The translations under genes and the position numbers were made by a program. DNA of 47,466 nucleotides from NCBI GenBank assembly GCA_021776825.1, contig JAJFFG010000018.1, positions 1 through 47,466 on the forward strand, given 5' to 3'. Of the stretch, positions 8,258-17,110 are shown one piece after another. The DNA is from Planctomycetota bacterium. GTDB taxonomy: Bacteria > Planctomycetota > JAJSAM01 > JAJVHW01. Below the pieces are notes generated by a model. That model did no database searches, was not told where the DNA came from, and saw nothing but the letters and a program-made list of their open reading frames with translations. The first letter of the stretch is position 1. Each line of letters opens with the position of its first letter.

Positions 8258-11053
8258 CTAGGCCGGCAGCGGGACGAGGGTGTCCATGTCCAGCACGTCG
8301 CGGACGTTGCGCGCGAGCGTCTCCGGCATGAACGGCTTCTCCATGAACGGAGTGCCCGCCTCGAGCACGCCGTGATGCACGATCGCGCTGTCGGTGTACC
8401 CCGACATGTAGAGGACCTTCAGCCCGGGCCGGGAGGCGCTGAGGAGCTCGTACACGTCGCGACCGCTCATGTGCGGCATGACGACGTCGGTCAACAGGAG
8501 GGGGATCTCGCCGTCGAACTCGGCGCTCTTCTCCAGCGCATCCGGGCCATGGCACGCCGCGATGACGGAGTAGCCGCGGCGCTCCAGGATCAGCTGCGCC
8601 AGCTTCCGGACGCCGTCTTCGTCCTCGACGAGCAGGATCGTCTCAGAGCCTCTGGTCGACGGTTGCGGGATCGCCTGCGTGGCGTCCATCGCGCACTCCT
8701 CGACGGTCGGGAGGTAGACGCGGAACGTCGTCCCCTCGTCGATCTCGCTGTACACCGAGATGTGGCCGCCCGACTGCTTCACAATGCCGTACACCGTGGA
8801 GAGTCCGAGACCGGTCCCTTCGCCGAGACCCTTCGTCGTGAAGAACGGCTCGAAGATGCGCGAGATCGTCGCGGCGTCCATCCCGCAGCCCGTGTCGGAC
8901 ATCGACAGCAGTACGTACTTCCCGGGCAGGACGTCGGGATTGCGCGAGCAGTAGTCGGCATCCAGCTCTGTCCTGCCCGTCGCAAGCGTCAAGCGGCCAC
9001 CACGCGGCATCGCGTCGCGGGCGTTCACCGCGAGGTTCATCAGCACCTGTTCGATCTGACCGGGGTCGGCCTCGACCGCGCCGATCTCCGACTTCAGGTC
9101 CGTCGCGAGCTCCACGTCCTCGCCGATGAGCCGCCGCAGCATCTTCTCCATGTCGTTGACGACCTCGTTCAGATCGAGCGAGACCGGCTTCAACACCTGG
9201 CGGCGACTGAACGCGAGCAGTTGCCGCGTGAGCCGGGAGGCCCGCTCGGCGGACTTCGCGATCTCCTCGACGAAGTCTCGCTCCTCGGAGTCGGGACCGA
9301 GCGACGTCGAGAGCATGCTGGAGTAGCCCGTGATCACCGAGAGCAGGTTGTTGAAGTCGTGCGCGACGCCGCCGGCGAGCTTGCCGACCGCATCCATCTT
9401 CTGCGAGTGACGCAGTTGCTCCTCCAGCGCGACCTCGTTGGTCACGTCGTGCTGCACCGTCACGTAGTTCACGATCTCGCCGGCATCATCGCGCACGGGC
9501 GACATCGCGACGTCGGCCTGGTACGGCGTGCCGTCCTTGCGGCAGTAGTTGACGCGCCCGGTCCAGGCTTCGCCGCCCGCGACGGTCGTCCACATCTCGT
9601 TGTACTTCGCGGCATCGGCGTCCGGATCGCGCAGCATCGTGGTGGTCTGACCGATCACCTCGCCGCGGTGGTACCCAGTGAGCCGTTCGAATGCGGGGTT
9701 GGCGTACTCGATGGCACCGTGCGCATCCGTGATGACGATCGCATCCTCAGCGTGTTCGACTGCGGAGCTCAGTCGCGCGCGGTCCTCCGTCGCGTGCTGG
9801 CGCTGCAGGGCGGTGGAGACCTGGTCGCCGAAGAACGTGAGGATGTCGCGATCATCCGGAGAGTAACCGTCGCCCTCGGCATCGCACTGGACCGCGAGCA
9901 GGCCGATCGGACGGTCGCCCACGACGAGCGGCACGCCGACCCACTCGGCCGGCGCCGGACCGTCGAGCACGACGGCACCCTCCTCGACGAGGCGGAAGAT
10001 CTCGAAGCGCGTGAGGTGGACGGCGCCGCCGCGAGCCAGCGCGTACGCCGTCAGTCCCCGCTCGCCCTCGCTCTCGCCGGGAGTGAGTCCGGTTCGTCGG
10101 CGACAGCGGAAGTAGGGGAACGAGATCGAGTCGGACCGCTCGTCATGCACGGCGACGAGCAGTGTGTCGATCGGCATGAGCTGCCCGAGGGCGCGGTCCA
10201 CGGTCGCGTACAGGTTCTCCCGTCCGCCGCCGGCCTGTCCGGCGTCGATCACCTCGTACGTCGCAGTCCGAATCTGCTCGGCGCGACGCAGCTCGGAGAT
10301 GTCGGTGGCCACAAGAACACACGCCTCGACGACTCCTCCCTTGCACTCGCACTCGTCGGGAGCGTGCTGCGGACACGCGAGGTCCGGATACGCCACGCGG
10401 GACATCATCGATGCCGTCACGCGGACGGGGACCAACTTGCCGTCACCCGCGACGAGCGACGTCTCGAAATCGCGAACCGCCGTGCCCTCTGCGATCGCTC
10501 CGATCAGAGCGTCGCGGAGCCCGTCTTGCGGGAGGATGCGCCCGATGGGCAGGCCCAAGATGACCTCTTCTGCGTACCCGAGCATGTCCAGCGCGGTCAG
10601 GTAGGCCTGGCGGAACAGTGGCGAGTCCGGGTTGATCCCGAAGTTGATCACCTCGGCGATTGCCGCCGCGTCGGCCAGCGATCGCGTGCCGCGTCCGAAG
10701 CTGATCGGCTGCCCCGGAGTGACGAAGTACGGATCCTCGTCCATGCGGAGTGCGGTGCTCTTCAAATCGAGCCGTGGCCAGCGATACGACTGCGCCTCAC
10801 GCAACTGTGCCTCGGCGTGCTCGATGTCCGCCGTGGCGATGCCGCCGCTGGCGTGGTTCGCCAGCGCGAACTTGATGCAGGTAGCGAGGTCCGGTCGGTC
10901 GGGTAGCGCCGGAGTCGGCTCCGGGATCGAGACGGTTCCAGCGTCGACGTCCTGGCGCGGAGTTGACGTGCTGAACTCGGGTGCACGCCGCGTCGGTGCC
11001 GCGCACGCGACGAGTGACGCGCCGAGGATGAATGCCGGAAGTGCTGGCCTCAT
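8258..11053 (-). CDS. Hybrid histidine kinase (TolC-like stub, PAS, GAF, PAS, HisKA, HATPase, receiver)
   Basis: The protein has 931 residues. Residues 1-17 form a lipoprotein-type signal with lipobox LVAC (Cys17). Residues about 51-115 resemble the first part of a TolC-family outer-membrane efflux protein (DLATCIKFALANHASG, AQLREAQSYRWPRLDLKS). The chain then passes directly into a PAS domain (about 125-258), a GAF domain (262-420), a second PAS domain (428-548), HisKA with phospho-acceptor H565 (GGVAHDFNNLLSVITGYSSM), a HATPase with DTGCGMD and GEGTGLGLSTVYG, and a receiver with phospho-acceptor D856 (LLLTDVVMP). The kinase and receiver motifs are intact. There is no membrane helix after the signal sequence, so an exported kinase would have no ATP; the TolC stub is therefore anomalous. 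The start ATG overlaps the stop of the upstream PhnD-like gene by 4 bases, implying coupled translation. Confidence 0.88.
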   Translation of the reverse strand: MRPALPAFILGASLVACAAPTRRAPEFSTSTPRQDVDAGTVSIPEPTPALPDRPDLATCIKFALANHASGGIATADIEHAEAQLREAQSYRWPRLDLKSTALRMDEDPYFVTPGQPISFGRGTRSLADAAAIAEVINFGINPDSPLFRQAYLTALDMLGYAEEVILGLPIGRILPQDGLRDALIGAIAEGTAVRDFETSLVAGDGKLVPVRVTASMMSRVAYPDLACPQHAPDECECKGGVVEACVLVATDISELRRAEQIRTATYEVIDAGQAGGGRENLYATVDRALGQLMPIDTLLVAVHDERSDSISFPYFRCRRRTGLTPGESEGERGLTAYALARGGAVHLTRFEIFRLVEEGAVVLDGPAPAEWVGVPLVVGDRPIGLLAVQCDAEGDGYSPDDRDILTFFGDQVSTALQRQHATEDRARLSSAVEHAEDAIVITDAHGAIEYANPAFERLTGYHRGEVIGQTTTMLRDPDADAAKYNEMWTTVAGGEAWTGRVNYCRKDGTPYQADVAMSPVRDDAGEIVNYVTVQHDVTNEVALEEQLRHSQKMDAVGKLAGGVAHDFNNLLSVITGYSSMLSTSLGPDSEERDFVEEIAKSAERASRLTRQLLAFSRRQVLKPVSLDLNEVVNDMEKMLRRLIGEDVELATDLKSEIGAVEADPGQIEQVLMNLAVNARDAMPRGGRLTLATGRTELDADYCSRNPDVLPGKYVLLSMSDTGCGMDAATISRIFEPFFTTKGLGEGTGLGLSTVYGIVKQSGGHISVYSEIDEGTTFRVYLPTVEECAMDATQAIPQPSTRGSETILLVEDEDGVRKLAQLILERRGYSVIAACHGPDALEKSAEFDGEIPLLLTDVVMPHMSGRDVYELLSASRPGLKVLYMSGYTDSAIVHHGVLEAGTPFMEKPFMPETLARNVRDVLDMDTLVPLPA

Positions 11054-12906
11054 CGCTTCGCGACCTTGCGCAGGAGTGCGCGTACCCCGTCGTAGTCGGC
11101 GTCGGTCGCCGGCACCATCCGGCGCAGGCGGAAGAACGTCAGCGCGGCGTGACCACGCGTGGTCTCGTGCATATTGACGAGGTACTCCCGCAGTGCTTCG
11201 ACCACGTCGGTGTCGAGGTCCCGGCGGACACAGATGGGACCGTGGCTGAGTGCCTGCGACACCTCGAGCCGCTTCAACCGCTTGCCCAGCGCGGGCTGCA
11301 ACTCCTCCAACACGTCGAGCGTGCTCGTGCTGACTGCGGCGGCATCGGCGTTGCCGAACACGACGGCGCGCAGCGCGGATGCCTCGGTCGGGCATCGCAT
11401 CACGCCGCCGAGAAAGTCCTCAGGGCGCTCCTCCCCGAGTCCGCTCACGAGAGCGTTGAGGAAGATGTCCATCTCCGACGAGTCGTGGTCCTCGAGCGCG
11501 ACGGTGAGTCCACGCAGTCCGAGAACGTCCTCGACGTCGGAGTCGACGCCTGTCAGGAGCACGGCGTGGAACGTCTCGGAGCCGCCGGCTGGACGGGCGA
11601 GAGGCACCAGACCGGTCTCCGTCTGCAGCCGCACGTAGCCCGGTCCGCTCACCCGTACGAGATCCACGGAGCCTTCCAGGAGTCGCACGCGGGCCACCTC
11701 GTGGCTGGGGAGCAGCTCGGCGGCGAACTCGAGGCCCAGACTCGGCGCGACGTCGGAGAACTGCTGCGCGATGCCGGCGAGGAGGTCTCGGGGATCGAGG
11801 TCTCCGCGCGTCTGCGGCACGATCCCGATGACGAGCACTCGGCCGCGGCCGTCGTCGCCGAACGGGCGGCGATGTCGCTGGAACGTCTCGTGACACGTGT
11901 CGCCGCAGAACGCGACCGAGGTGTCGCCGACCTCTGCGCGATGTTCGACGCGGTCCTCCGTCAACCGCTGGCCGCAGATCGGGTCGAGCACCCTGTGAGT
12001 GCGCTGATCGACCATGCGAACGAGCTCGCGCACGTAGTCGAACTCATCCTTCTTGGGCCGACGGAGCCCGGCGACCTTCATGAACTGCAGGACGCTCTGA
12101 AGCCGCGGGCTGAGCCCCTCCTGCTGCGCGGCGATGAATGTCTCGAAGCGCGCGATGAGGTCCTCGTCGAGGGAGTCGCGAACCACGAGCACGCAGAGCG
12201 GCATCGGCTGCGACCGGTGCAGCACGCGGAAGCGCTTCGCGAGGGCGGGGTTCAGTTCCGTCACGAGGTCGACGGCGAACGACGAGACCGCTGTCGCCTC
12301 CGCCTTGCCGAGGATCACGCTGTAGAGCGCGGACCGTTGCGACTGGACGTCGATGAGCGTTCCGAAGTGGTTCTCCAGCGCCGGGAGACCGGCACTCGCG
12401 AGCAGTGACTGGGGGTAGAGGTACCCGACGCTGGAGAGCGCCCCCTGGTCTGCGAAGCTCCGCCCGGCGAGGTCGCTGATGCTCTCGGCCTCCACCGCGG
12501 CGCCGACGATCAGGGCACCGGTCTCGTGCGGAATGCCGTCGCTGTTCACCGCCGTGGCGATGGCGCGCACGTCGATTCGCTCCTGCATTCGGACGAACTC
12601 GACCGCGGACACGTAGGCGGCGTCGACGGTGCCGTCCCCCATGCCCTGGACGATCGTGTTGGCGCCGCGCGCGATCTCCGCCTGGATGACCATCGGCCGG
12701 CCGTCGCGACTGAGCGCATCGGCGAACTCGTCGCACCAGGCCTGAGTCCCGGCGAGGGCGTCCTTGACCGCGGCGCCACCCGTCGCGTTGCGACTGAGCT
12801 GGAAGCGGATGGACTCCGTCTGATCCGTCGCTGTGGCCGTGGCTCCCACCGCCGACGCGAGAAGCGCGACGAGGGCCCACACCGATGCGCTCAGACCGCG
12901 TGCCAA
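11050..12906 (-). CDS. Secreted PhnD-like/YHS/PhnD-like substrate-binding protein
   Basis: The 618-residue protein has a signal peptide (about 1-27, SVWALVALLASAVGATATA), a first PhnD-type periplasmic phosphonate/phosphate-binding domain (about 35-300), a YHS metal-binding module (about 308-350) and a second PhnD-type domain (about 365-610). The YHS part shows DPICG, then FCGDTCHETF. The two lobes share repeated hallmarks: LSSVGYLYPQSLL, ATAVSSFAVDLVTELNPALAKR and, in the second copy, ADAAAVSTSTLDVLEELQP. The TTG at 12906 is chosen because GGAGGA lies 7 bases upstream and the signal peptide begins there; a longer reading from 12960 would precede it with 18 polar residues. No ABC permease or ATPase is adjacent. 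The gene overlaps a sensor kinase instead, suggesting a role in ligand sensing rather than uptake. Ligand unknown. Confidence 0.87.
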   Translation of the reverse strand: MARGLSASVWALVALLASAVGATATATDQTESIRFQLSRNATGGAAVKDALAGTQAWCDEFADALSRDGRPMVIQAEIARGANTIVQGMGDGTVDAAYVSAVEFVRMQERIDVRAIATAVNSDGIPHETGALIVGAAVEAESISDLAGRSFADQGALSSVGYLYPQSLLASAGLPALENHFGTLIDVQSQRSALYSVILGKAEATAVSSFAVDLVTELNPALAKRFRVLHRSQPMPLCVLVVRDSLDEDLIARFETFIAAQQEGLSPRLQSVLQFMKVAGLRRPKKDEFDYVRELVRMVDQRTHRVLDPICGQRLTEDRVEHRAEVGDTSVAFCGDTCHETFQRHRRPFGDDGRGRVLVIGIVPQTRGDLDPRDLLAGIAQQFSDVAPSLGLEFAAELLPSHEVARVRLLEGSVDLVRVSGPGYVRLQTETGLVPLARPAGGSETFHAVLLTGVDSDVEDVLGLRGLTVALEDHDSSEMDIFLNALVSGLGEERPEDFLGGVMRCPTEASALRAVVFGNADAAAVSTSTLDVLEELQPALGKRLKRLEVSQALSHGPICVRRDLDTDVVEALREYLVNMHETTRGHAALTFFRLRRMVPATDADYDGVRALLRKVAKR

Positions 12907-13278
12907 GGTGGACTCCTCCGGTGCGTCGGGCCGTTCGCACGCTCCCCCGAGCGAGCACACGACCCGACTGTCCTCCGGTTCCTATCGGAGCCGGGCGGCT
13001 CGTGGATTAGCGCTCCACAATCCAAAGTCCGTGCGGCATGAGGATTTCGCAATCTGTGGCGTGACCGGAGTAGCTCGTGGTTCTGCACGGCCTTTGAGCC
13101 TGGCCAGGCTCGAACGCCCGGAGCGTGCGGAGCCGGAGCCGAGAGGCGACCCAGGCTTTGTCCACAGGCGTCGAATCGCGTGCTTGTGCACGCATCTGAT
13201 GACGGCGGACCATCGAGCCCGCCATTTCCTCACACGGGGATCCGGGTCATCGGTCTCCGTCGCGCGTCTACTCTCGAA
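12907..13278. other. Intergenic region upstream of the PhnD-like/kinase pair
   Basis: These 372 bases lie between the start of the PhnD-like gene and the end of the DUF1801 gene, both on the minus strand. They should hold the promoter of the PhnD-like/kinase operon. I see no convincing gene on either strand, no clear -35/-10 pair and no strong inverted repeat. A short stretch around 13010-13060 is less GC-rich than its surroundings. Confidence 0.5.
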
Positions 13279-13677
13279 CTACGTCGTCGCGAGCCGCCTC
13301 CGGATGTCGGCGTACGCCGCCTCGATGAGGTCGACGAGCGCCGCGCCGTCGACATCGCAACCGGGGCGCAACTTCACGTGGCGCATGTTCTTGCCCGTGC
13401 CTTCGAGCAGCTTTGCCGGGTCGCGGAGCTCACGGCCGCGGAAGAACCCCACGTTGACGTGGGCGGTGAACACGTTCACGTAGGCGAACGCCGCGTCTTG
13501 GACACACGCGGTCGGATGGCCGTCGTGCAGTTCCTCGCGCACGTCGTCGCCACGCTCCCGCATGATCGTGAACCAGCGCCGGGCGATCTCGCCCAGCGTG
13601 TCCGATCGCCCGTTCAGCCATGCGTCGATCGCGGGGTCGCGTCGCACGGTGTTCGCGAGGCGGAAGAGCCGGTCCAT
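13279..13677 (-). CDS. DUF1801 domain protein (YdhG-like)
   Basis: The 132-residue protein matches the DUF1801/YdhG fold: an N-terminal helical part (MDRLFRLANTVRRDP), the core strand region AYVNVFTAHVNVGFF followed by RDPAKLLEGTGKNMRHVKL, and a C-terminal helix ALVDLIEAAYADIRRRL. These are the positions most conserved in the family, whose function is not established beyond a possible link to iron chelate or general stress functions. ATG 13677 is preferred because GGGAGGA lies 12 bases upstream and the family begins there; the frame is open to 13752. It is divergent from the next gene. Confidence 0.82.
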   Translation of the reverse strand: MDRLFRLANTVRRDPAIDAWLNGRSDTLGEIARRWFTIMRERGDDVREELHDGHPTACVQDAAFAYVNVFTAHVNVGFFRGRELRDPAKLLEGTGKNMRHVKLRPGCDVDGAALVDLIEAAYADIRRRLATT

Positions 13678-13819
13678 GACGGTTGCTCGTCCTCCCAGTT
13701 CGCCGTGCGGTTCGTACCGACTCACCCAACGTATCCGACAGGTGCGTCGCACGAACCGTGCGCCTCCGGCGTCGACGTCCGGTGCCCGCTGCGGCGACGC
13801 GGTGCGATAGAGTCAGCGC

Positions 13820-14251
13820 ATGACGACTCTGAACGACCTGATCGGCAGCCATTGGACGGGCGAGAACGAACTCTGGCTCGACCCACTCGGCAACGAGGTG
13901 CTCCGCTGCCCGAGCACCATCGCGATCGAAGCGGGTGCCGTCCGGTACACGTGGAGCTACGAGGGCGAGCCGCAGCAGGGCACGCTCCAGCTCCGCGACG
14001 GCGGACTCGACTACACCGATACGTTTCATCAGCCGACGCCCTTGGGGTTCACCGACGTGCCGGGCGGTTGGGGGATGATCAACGTGGCCGGGACGTACGC
14101 CGCGGGCGGCGGGCCGGATTGGGGCTGGCGGATCTACCTCGGTCTGCGATCGATGGGCGACCCGAACCTCGTGCTGCAGATGACGAACATCGCGCCCTGG
14201 GGAGAAGAGGGCCGTGCGGTGCGCATGATCTGCGTGCGTGACGCGGACTGA
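13820..14251 (+). CDS. Hypothetical small beta-barrel protein
   Basis: This 143-residue protein has no signal peptide. Its strand pattern and motifs (IGSHWTGENELWLDP at the start, AVRYTWSYEGEPQQGTL, WGMINVAGTYAAGGGPDWGWRI, VLQMTNIAPWGEEGRAVRM) suggest a lipocalin- or DUF1579-like beta barrel, a group of cytosolic proteins of mostly unknown function. The family assignment is tentative. The gene is followed after 5 bases by the SAP-like gene, so the two are probably cotranscribed. Confidence 0.8.
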   Translation: MTTLNDLIGSHWTGENELWLDPLGNEVLRCPSTIAIEAGAVRYTWSYEGEPQQGTLQLRDGGLDYTDTFHQPTPLGFTDVPGGWGMINVAGTYAAGGGPDWGWRIYLGLRSMGDPNLVLQMTNIAPWGEEGRAVRMICVRDAD

Positions 14252-14256
14252 GCCCC

Positions 14257-14755
14257 GTGACGACGACTGGGCCGGCTAGTTCGATTGGACCGGCGCCACG
14301 CCGGTCGGTACGTGCGATCTCACCGGCCGACGAGACGCGTCTCGTCGAGTGCGTCCAGTACCTCAATCTGTCCGAGATGAAGGCGTTCTGTCGCCGACAC
14401 GACCTGCCGCTGCACATCCATCTCGAGCGGCCTGACGGCAGCCTGCGTCGCACCGGGGACCGCGATCGCAAGGACGTGGTCCTGACCCGCATCCTCGACT
14501 ACGCACTGCATGGACGTCGCGGCGGCCCGACGATCTACGTCCGCTCGGTCGTGGCGTCCGGCCCGCTACCCGCGCCGCTCACGCCGAGAACGCGCATCCG
14601 CTACGGCCAGTACGAGAAGCACAACCCGCACTTCGTAGAGACGATGGAGGCGCTCACCGACGGCGGGTTTCGAACCGGGTTGGAAGCGCGTGCGGGTCGA
14701 GCGAGCACAGGAGGCCCTGGGCCGGTTGGACGCGTGCCTGGACGCAGCGGAGTGA
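14257..14755 (+). pseudogene. SAP-like small protein with a C-terminal frameshift
   Basis: From GTG 14257 the frame encodes a SAP-like helix-extended-loop-helix segment (ECVQYLNLSEMKAFCRRHDL, then RKDVVLTRILDYAL near residue 75) and a conserved-looking stretch RIRYGQYEKHNPHFVETMEAL. SAP domains often bind nucleic acid, but this family is uncharacterised. After ALTDGG the current frame turns into low-complexity Ala/Gly/Arg sequence running to 14814. Dropping one T from the TTT at 14668-14670 gives FEPGWKRVRVERAQEALGRL and a plausible helical end with a stop at 14753-14755. A one-base insertion, real or from sequencing, is the simplest explanation. The weak GTG start lies 5 bases after the preceding stop and may rely on coupling. 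Confidence 0.62.
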
Positions 14756-14832
14756 GCTTGCAGGAGTCCGCCATCTGTCGCCTTGGCGCGGCCGTCGCGA
14801 ACGATGCGGGCTAGCTGACATCTCGGACTGGA

Positions 14833-15345
14833 CTAGGCGTGGCCCCCGAACACCGGGTGGAACGCGATCGGACCCTCCGGCGGTGGGCCGCCGAGCACCT
14901 GGACCATGAAGTAGTCCGCGGGTTGCCCGGGAGGGGCGTGCTCCGGCGACACCCTCCACCCGAAGCGGGTGTAGTACGCCGGGTCTCCGACCACGATGCA
15001 GCCGGCTGCGCCCATCTCGCGGATGCGTTCGAGTCCCTCACGGACCAGCCGCGACCCGATGCCGACGCGTTGGTGCTCGGGGAGGACCGCCACCGGGCCG
15101 AGCGCGTGCCACTCCGGTGCGCCATCCGAGGCCACGGCCGGCGAGAACGCCGCCTGTCCGATCACGACGCCCTGCAGTTCGGCGACAAGCGACAGCGTCA
15201 GCGCCTGCTGGTCACGGAGTGCGACGAGCAGTTCGGCCTCGTCGCCATCGGCGTACGGCTTGCCGTCGAACGCGGCGGCGATCAGGTCGCCGAGGACATC
15301 GTGGTCGTCCGGACGTTCGGGGCGAATGGTCAGATCGTTCGTCAT
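14833..15345 (-). CDS. GNAT N-acetyltransferase (YhbS-like)
   Basis: The 170-residue single-domain GNAT starts with MTNDLTIRPERPDDHD, as is typical, and has the acetyl-CoA motif HALGPVAVLPEHQRVGIGSR followed by LVREGLERIREMGAAGCIVV and the YhbS-like signature DPAYYTRFGW. The length is normal for a complete enzyme and all core motifs are intact. The acceptor is unknown; homologues of this group act on small molecules or proteins. It runs opposite to the HEAT-like gene that begins at 15467. Confidence 0.9.
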   Translation of the reverse strand: MTNDLTIRPERPDDHDVLGDLIAAAFDGKPYADGDEAELLVALRDQQALTLSLVAELQGVVIGQAAFSPAVASDGAPEWHALGPVAVLPEHQRVGIGSRLVREGLERIREMGAAGCIVVGDPAYYTRFGWRVSPEHAPPGQPADYFMVQVLGGPPPEGPIAFHPVFGGHA

Positions 15346-15466
15346 GGTGAGGAGCGCTCCCTGCTGTGGCCGCCGAGACGGGGCGCCGACAACCTACTCC
15401 CTCGGCGCCTCGTCGGCGCCGGAGTCTGGTGGTCGTCGTTCAGGCGTCCTCGGTGAAGATAGGCGC

Positions 15467-17062
15467 ATGAGGATCAGAGCGATCGGAGGGGGGCTTGGCG
15501 TCCTGGTCCTCGCCGCCGTCGCCCTCACGCTGTGCAGTTCCGATGCCGAGGATCGCGCTCGAGACACGAACTCACGGGCGGCTCATGCGGACCATGCGGA
15601 GCTCCCGGCGTCCAGGTCGGAGACGCGCATCGACGTGGCGGCGCGAGGCCACGTCGCCTCCACCGACTCTGACGTAGCGACGGCCTCCGCCGAGCGAAGC
15701 GCGGACGAGATCGTCGCGGCTCTGCGGAGCGCTCGCGCGAGCGCCGATCGGTCCAGGATCGACGCAGAGCTGAAGGCGCTGTCGAGCATCGCCGACGCCT
15801 CGATCTCCGATCTCGCGCGGCTGCTCCGGGCCGAGGTCCTCGCGCCCGGCGAGCCGGAGGTGACGTTCGATCTCTGCAGCGCGATCACTCGGTGCGCCGT
15901 GGTCCGCGCGCAGCCCTGGATCGATGCCTTGGGCGCCGAGTCGCTCGACCTCCGCGGGGACGTTGCGGACGCGGCGTTCACGCGACGCGTCGCGAGTTTC
16001 CACTGGGTTCTGCGGAACGCGAAACCTGCACGGACGGATTCGATGGCAGCCTTCGCCCTTGCGGTGACACGCAACGAGCCCGATCTGACCGTGCACCGGC
16101 GTGCGCTGTTCGGGACGCTTGCCGCGCTGGATCGCGCAGAGTTCGTGCCGACCCTCCGCGACCTGGTGCTCGACGAGTCCGAGGAACTCGAGACGAGGAT
16201 GTCCGCTGCGCGTGCGCTGATCCGACTCGACGCTGCGGCGGGCCTCGCGTCGCTCAGCGTCCTTCTCGACGCGGCCTCCGATCCTACGCAGCGTCAGGCG
16301 ATCGCTCGGCTCGCGGCGGAGTCGAGCGACTACGCGAGTGGGCTCGCCCTCTTCCGCGACGTCGTCGCGGACACCGATCCGATGGCGGGGCCACTCGTGA
16401 TGATGTTCGCCATGCGGATGGCGACGCACCACGCCGAGCGCGACGCCCGCGGGGTCGCGAACTTCCTCGTCGATGAAGCGATCGACGAGTTGGACGGAAG
16501 TCCGTACGTGGCCGCCAACCTGATCCAGGCACTGGGCCTCGGCACGACGTCCTCGAGAACGCTCGGGGACCACATCGCCGAAGACGTCGAGCTCCGCGGC
16601 CGCCTGAAGGGTCTTGCCGACGGGGAGGGAGCGCGCGGATCGGCGGCCCGCGGATCCACAGCGCAGGGGGAGTTCGTGGCCGGCGCGGCAGCCGGGACAT
16701 GGGCGGCGACCGCGACGAGCGTCGAGGAGTACTTCGCGGCGCTCGACGAGTGGAAGCGGACCAGTCCCGCGTCGTATCGCGGTGCGCTGATGCGCGGCGC
16801 GTCGATGCTCCGGCGGATGACCGACGACGTCGCGAAGCAGGAGGCGCGGCGACGTCTCGAGGTGCGGCTGCGCGAGATCCTGACGACGTCGCGCGACGAG
16901 CGCGAGCTCGAGGCGGCGCTGTCGGCGTGCCTGTCCGGCTACTTCATCGAGCTGATCCCCGAGGTTCAACCGTTCGCGAACGGTGAGAGCGAAGTGGCTC
17001 AGGTGCGGGCCCACGCCACCCGCGTGCTGGAGCGTCTCGAGCGGAAGGCTGCCGAGAAGTAG
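15467..17062 (+). CDS. Secreted or anchored helical-repeat (HEAT-like) protein
   Basis: The 531-residue protein starts with a signal sequence or anchor (residues about 5-24, AIGGGLGVLVLAAVALTLCSS) and a low-complexity polar linker to about 75. The rest is almost entirely helical, with repeats of HEAT/Armadillo type such as RMSAARALIRLDAAAGLASL, where a small helix pair recurs about every 35 residues. No catalytic motif is visible; a scaffolding role is a guess from the fold. The frame is open far upstream, but ATG 15467 precedes the hydrophobic segment and is the natural start. It is followed after 48 bases by another anchored helical protein on the same strand. Confidence 0.8.
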   Translation: MRIRAIGGGLGVLVLAAVALTLCSSDAEDRARDTNSRAAHADHAELPASRSETRIDVAARGHVASTDSDVATASAERSADEIVAALRSARASADRSRIDAELKALSSIADASISDLARLLRAEVLAPGEPEVTFDLCSAITRCAVVRAQPWIDALGAESLDLRGDVADAAFTRRVASFHWVLRNAKPARTDSMAAFALAVTRNEPDLTVHRRALFGTLAALDRAEFVPTLRDLVLDESEELETRMSAARALIRLDAAAGLASLSVLLDAASDPTQRQAIARLAAESSDYASGLALFRDVVADTDPMAGPLVMMFAMRMATHHAERDARGVANFLVDEAIDELDGSPYVAANLIQALGLGTTSSRTLGDHIAEDVELRGRLKGLADGEGARGSAARGSTAQGEFVAGAAAGTWAATATSVEEYFAALDEWKRTSPASYRGALMRGASMLRRMTDDVAKQEARRRLEVRLREILTTSRDERELEAALSACLSGYFIELIPEVQPFANGESEVAQVRAHATRVLERLERKAAEK

Positions 17063-17110
17063 CAGGGCGCGCCGAGCGTCGAATCGCGTGGGCGCCTGTA
17101 CGCTGAGAGG

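Noticed and set aside
8372..10906. 844-codon open frame on the plus strand, antisense to the hybrid kinase
   Set aside because: It is rich in Arg, His and Val with no domain motif, and lies opposite a kinase with complete catalytic motifs; long antisense frames are expected at this GC content.
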